Under the pieces are notes generated by a model. It worked only from the letters and a program-made list of their open reading frames with translations, had not been told where the DNA came from and searched no databases. The position numbers and the translations under genes were made by a program. From Haliotis asinina (Eukaryota > Mollusca > Gastropoda > Lepetellida > Haliotidae): DNA of 64,000 nt. The stretch is taken from the NCBI RefSeq assembly GCF_037392515.1, contig NC_090291.1, forward strand, positions 29,870,001 to 29,934,000. Reading direction: 5' to 3'. This document shows positions 60,141-64,000 of the stretch, piece after piece. The first letter of the stretch is position 1, and each line of letters starts with the position of its first letter.

Positions 60141-62561
60141 CATTGGGCAGACAAATCAATTTCAGTGCTCCAACTGGGTTTGAACAGACTGAAAAACACT
60201 TGCATCCAGATTTGGATGTTGGTTGATCATCATACAGATGTATTTTCTAACTTAGAAAACAATATATCAAGAAGATCCTATTAAAGACTGACAAAAAAAA
60301 ATCTACTGCCATTTGTTCCCAGACAATCACAGTATCAGTAATACCTGTTTGTTAGCATACTTAGTTTGTTAAAGACCTACTGTAGAAGAAAATTAACGTT
60401 TTTCAGGTTTCATAGGAAATTCTGTCATAATAAAATATGCAATATGCAGAACACATGGGATGAAAATGAATCCTTGTCCTGGACCTGAATAACTGTACAA
60501 GGGAGAAGCAGGAGGGATGGTAGGCATGGAACCATCAACAAGATCTACTGTTGGATATATTGTGAGATGGGGAAAACAGGATTGAAACACGATCATGATG
60601 ATGAGCTTTGAAATCAGTGAGAAACATGAGGCAAGCAAAATACACCCAAAAAATGTTCTGAAACTTGCTTACTGATAATTCAAACATTCTGTGATTCAAG
60701 ATTTAGAAATTTCTTGATTCAATCCAACACAGGCTCTGTACTACAATAGGAATATAATAAAGCCATGAAAAATTTCCATTGAAATAACATGATCGTCAGA
60801 GCAAAATCATAGCAATATACACTTTTTGAATGCCAAAACCCTATGGTAAGGAAGCTGACAAACCTGAAAGAAACACAAATCCCATCACAACCAAGTACAT
60901 ATCCCAATAGAAGCTGCACCTATCTGTTTGGTAATTACGGAAGCCCATCTGCAGTGCTAATACCTTCACAAATAATGTCACATTTGCATGTCTTGAAGAG
61001 AGTGGTGTGCTGATAAGATATTTATACAGAAAAATACCTTCAGTCATGCCCAAAGGTTGCACATGGACAAGTGTGAAAGCTTTGTCTTATGTGTGTGTAT
61101 CCCAAGTCTTATATAAATCTGTTTCTAGGCATTACAAAGACAATCAAGTGACCAACAGAACACTGATATACTATATGAACCCATTGAACATCTTCCTATT
61201 CTCCCTAAAATAAAGCTTGAGGTTCTCTCACCATGTTGAAGCGTATATACAACAGCAGAAATTTTCAGGATTGTCTACTATATACTTTAAATATACTCCA
61301 TTACAGGGAGCTGTATCTGTCATTTTCAAAACAAAACATTTGTTTTTGTTCAGAGTTACATAGTCATAAAGATGAAACATGGCATTTTTTGTAAGTCTTC
61401 CAGGACAATAGAAATTGGACTACTCGGTTTCCCCATATATAATCATATGAATTAGGACATCTGAACACCTGGTGAAACATGCAATGTTCTGGTAAAACTA
61501 TTCCAGAGAACCCTGTCCACCCCACTTGGCAGACAAATCAATCTTCGTCCTACCATTGAGTTTGACGAGACATCTATCAAAATTATAATACACATTTCTA
61601 AGTCCCATGTGGATATTTGCAAAAGATATGTGGAAGTTCAGGATGTATGAAAATAAGGATCGTGTGTGCGTAACTTTTTCACTTATGTTTATCAATACAT
61701 GGTTGTTATTGTTTTTCAGTAGATCAACACTCTGGCATAACATGACACAGTCATTCAACCTAAAGTGAGAACTGAATGGTGAGCTTTTGAGTGGTCAGAT
61801 ATTGTTGAGTCACCCAAGGGAGATAACTCTACATACACAATGACCCTCCTTTTTGTATTACTATAATAATTTCCACACCTTAACACAGTCTAAACTGGTT
61901 GTAAATATATTCAGTAGATCATGGAATTTCTCAGATCTTATTTGAAATATAAACATGAGATCCATGTTCTAAGGATGTGATTCTTGTGAACATGTCAGAG
62001 AAAGTTTCAAGAGAACTTCTATTCAGGGCTTATTGCACATGGATACGGGCACAGCCGAATATGGCCTATCCCAAACTGTCAATCAGTTAGCGATATTATT
62101 AACACTAAAACACTTAGTAATGTGGATTTCAAAATTCCACCACACAACTCTGTATAAATGAAAAAAAAGGGTTTCTCTCCAACAAACTTTCATTCACAAA
62201 CTACCATTCACATTGACTGAAAAACATCATGCATATTTTTTTGTTTTGCCTTTTTGACAGATTTTCAGCACACAATGATCTTCTGTGGAAATAACACTAC
62301 GATGATGATGTTGACTGTGTTACTCGTATTCTTGAACTGGTATACTGATATCAGGAATTAGTTTAAAAAATCAGGTTCCTATTCTACAGGTAATCTGACC
62401 CAGGTGAGAATAGAGGACAATTACAGTTTTCTGATGAGCGGTCAAGCCAAGGCACAAGTCACTCTCCATGTAGAACAACATGGTTCACAGCTCCTCTGCA
62501 TGATTCAGATACTTGGAACTGATCAATGTTCACAGTTTTCACTTGCAGTTATATCCCAGAA

Positions 62562-63732
62562 TTAGTTGGCATTGACAGCTGGCGGTTGTTGCGGGACAAG
62601 GGAGGTGATGAATGTTGACACAAAGCACCACACCATTGCGATAATGCCCTGTCGTGCTTCCTGCACTGGCTGGGCGGTTTGTTCGGGGATGTCTGGGGCT
62701 GGGGCAGCTTCTTGGCCCTCTTCAGCCTGCAAGGGTGGATAAATGGGTTAAAAACATACAGTGAATTGTGAGGAATTGATAGTTAAATTTTTCTGCTCAT
62801 TTTCACAGGGCTTATTCACCCTGAATTTGGTTTGAGACTGACATCAGGGATCCGTTCATATTTATTAGACATTTAATATTCCAATATAATGGGAAAAAAT
62901 TCAGAAATGTTACTGTAATGGTCCCTCTTTCACAAAGCCATCGTAGCGCTATGACTGTTGTAAGTCTGTGTCACAGAACAGGCAGTATGACCATGATGAC
63001 AGTTTTGACACTAAGATAGCCAAAAAATTATTTCTTGTGAGAATCCTTCTATTAACGTCTTGCAAAATCATACAAATTTGCAAGACATTGAAACGTTACA
63101 ATTCTTCAGGTACAAGTGATAAATAACTTGTATTGTGATGGTTCTGATAGTAAGATACAAATGAAACACTTTTTACTCTTAAAAAGTATTCGCAATCACT
63201 TGATATTAATGAGGAAGACATGAACTCCGTGAGAGTAAAATTCACATGAGTTAAATTTTATGCCACTTTTAGCAATATTCCAGCAGCAGGCTTCACACAC
63301 TGTACCCATGTGGGGAATCAAACCCAGGCCTTCCGTGTGACAAGCAAACATTTTAACCATTAGGCTACCCCACTGCCCCAGCAAAATTTACAGGAAATTT
63401 CAGATTTCTAAGCACAAATGTCACCACTAGATTCATCTGTACATGAGTCAGTTTTGTCCCTCAGAGGTATACCTGAGCATTTTTCCCATATACACTCTGC
63501 GGTTCCCAAACTTGTGCGGCTATGTTAATAAGTGGAATAAGCCTTGTTGCTGAAGCAATGTACACAGGACACAACCAGTACCTGTGGATTCTCTGCTGGA
63601 TTTGCCTGTTGCTGTTGTTGTGGCTGTTGCTCTCCTCCCTGTGGTATGACTTCCGCTGCTGCCTCAGCTGGTTGCTGTTGTCTCTGAGGTGGATTCGGAT
63701 TTCTTCGGATATTTAACCAGCCCTTTTGTAAA
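62562..63732 (-). CDS. HERPUD: HERPUD-type ER-stress membrane protein, C-terminal part
   Basis: HERPUD proteins are ER membrane proteins with a ubiquitin-like N-terminus that organise the HRD1 degradation complex and are induced by ER stress. Only the last two coding exons are in the window: 63732-63582 and 62726-62562, joined in phase 0 (donor GTAC, acceptor CCTTGCAG). The first starts with the final base of a split codon, then LQKGWLNIRRNP, which aligns with HVGWFPFRPRP after the last membrane segment of human HERPUD1. It continues as a Gln/Pro/Ala-rich stretch. The last exon ends FVSTFITSLVPQQPPAVNAN, the counterpart of the human ending KTFFASLLPEGPPAIAN. HERPUD1 versus HERPUD2 cannot be settled from this part. 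The rest lies beyond the right edge. Confidence 0.88.
62922..63020. mobile_element. fragment of a 'TTTCACAAAG' MITE
   Basis: The left end (TTTCACAAAGCCATCGTAGC) and a few inner words are recognisable; the right arm is decayed. It lies in the last HERPUD-like intron. Confidence 0.4.
63244..63379 (-). repeat. tRNA-headed SINE-like repeat A
   Basis: On the minus strand it shows GTAGCCTAATGGTTAAAATG and GGGTTTGATTCCCCACATG. It lies in the last HERPUD-like intron. Confidence 0.85.
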
Positions 63733-63850
63733 CTGGAAACAAAGCAATATCATGTTTAGAAGTACAACTTGTTTGGTTTTTTTTCCCTCTAAAGGTTACA
63801 TTGGCACAGATGATTTTGTTTGCTGCTTAATGGCATGCTCAAATTCAATT

Positions 63851-64000
63851 TAGGTTTATGATGGCTGGCTGTACATAACCGTGTCTGGACTAGAAAATCC
63901 TGTGATTGACCTCACGAACCTCAGTCCACACAACTGCCGTCAGCAAGGCTGACCACCTGAATCTGTTACTAGTTAGTCACTTCACATGAGTAGCAGAAGA
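63851..64000 (+). repeat. dispersed repeat B, old copy running off the window
   Basis: It shows ATGATGGCTGGCTGTACATA, GTGTCTGGACTAGAAAATCC and AAGGCTGACCACCTGAATC, all decayed family words. Confidence 0.65.

Larger units (their letters stand above)
57110..62561. other. intergenic DNA and probable 3' UTR of the HERPUD-like gene
   Basis: No convincing exon was found on either strand. It contains a MITE (59791-59923) and an old tRNA-headed repeat (60030-60140). The part nearest 62561 should be the 3' UTR of the minus-strand HERPUD-like gene; its end was not located. Confidence 0.6.

Overview
The window is animal nuclear DNA: AT-rich, with intron-split genes (GT...AG introns), long introns, microsatellites and many short dispersed repeats. 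Two repeat families recur about ten times each. One has a tRNA-like head with A- and B-box-like motifs; the other is a roughly 270 bp unit that makes target-site duplications. Both end in a GTGAGTGAGT / ACTCACTCAC tail. From memory this repeat style fits a gastropod mollusc, most likely an abalone (Haliotis). The lineage is an inference; the gene calls do not depend on it.

Layout. (1) 317-11462, plus strand: the last ~640 codons of a PIEZO mechanosensitive channel, eleven common exons followed by two complete, in-phase candidate terminal exons (A, 9487-9748; B, 11207-11462). Each encodes the whole pore inner helix and C-terminal domain. This is the main finding. (2) 28653-18066, minus strand, tail-to-tail with PIEZO: a complete ESCRT-III gene of the CHMP1A type, eight coding exons, 198 aa. 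(3) 28.7-42.2 kb: no confident gene. It holds a perfect 454 bp direct duplication, one arm of a 958 bp inverted duplication, microsatellites and transposon remnants. (4) 42335-43450, plus strand: an intronless-CDS ankyrin/SOCS-box (ASB-like) protein of 371 aa. (5) 43.5-51.4 kb: a repeat-dense stretch with a Tigger-like MITE, a Tc1-like deletion derivative, the second 958 bp arm and a foldback element with a hammerhead-like core. (6) 51571-56749, plus strand: a TSSK4-like spermatid-type kinase (three coding exons, 389 aa). It has a cluster of CRE sites upstream and an apparently intact DD34D mariner in intron 2. (7) 63732-62562, minus strand: the last two coding exons of a HERPUD-type ER-stress protein that continues past the right edge.

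The genes are functionally unrelated neighbours, as is usual in animal genomes. Coordinates of exons were set by hand from splice consensus and reading phase. CDS lengths of the complete CHMP1A, TSSK and both PIEZO endings come out as multiples of three, which supports the models.
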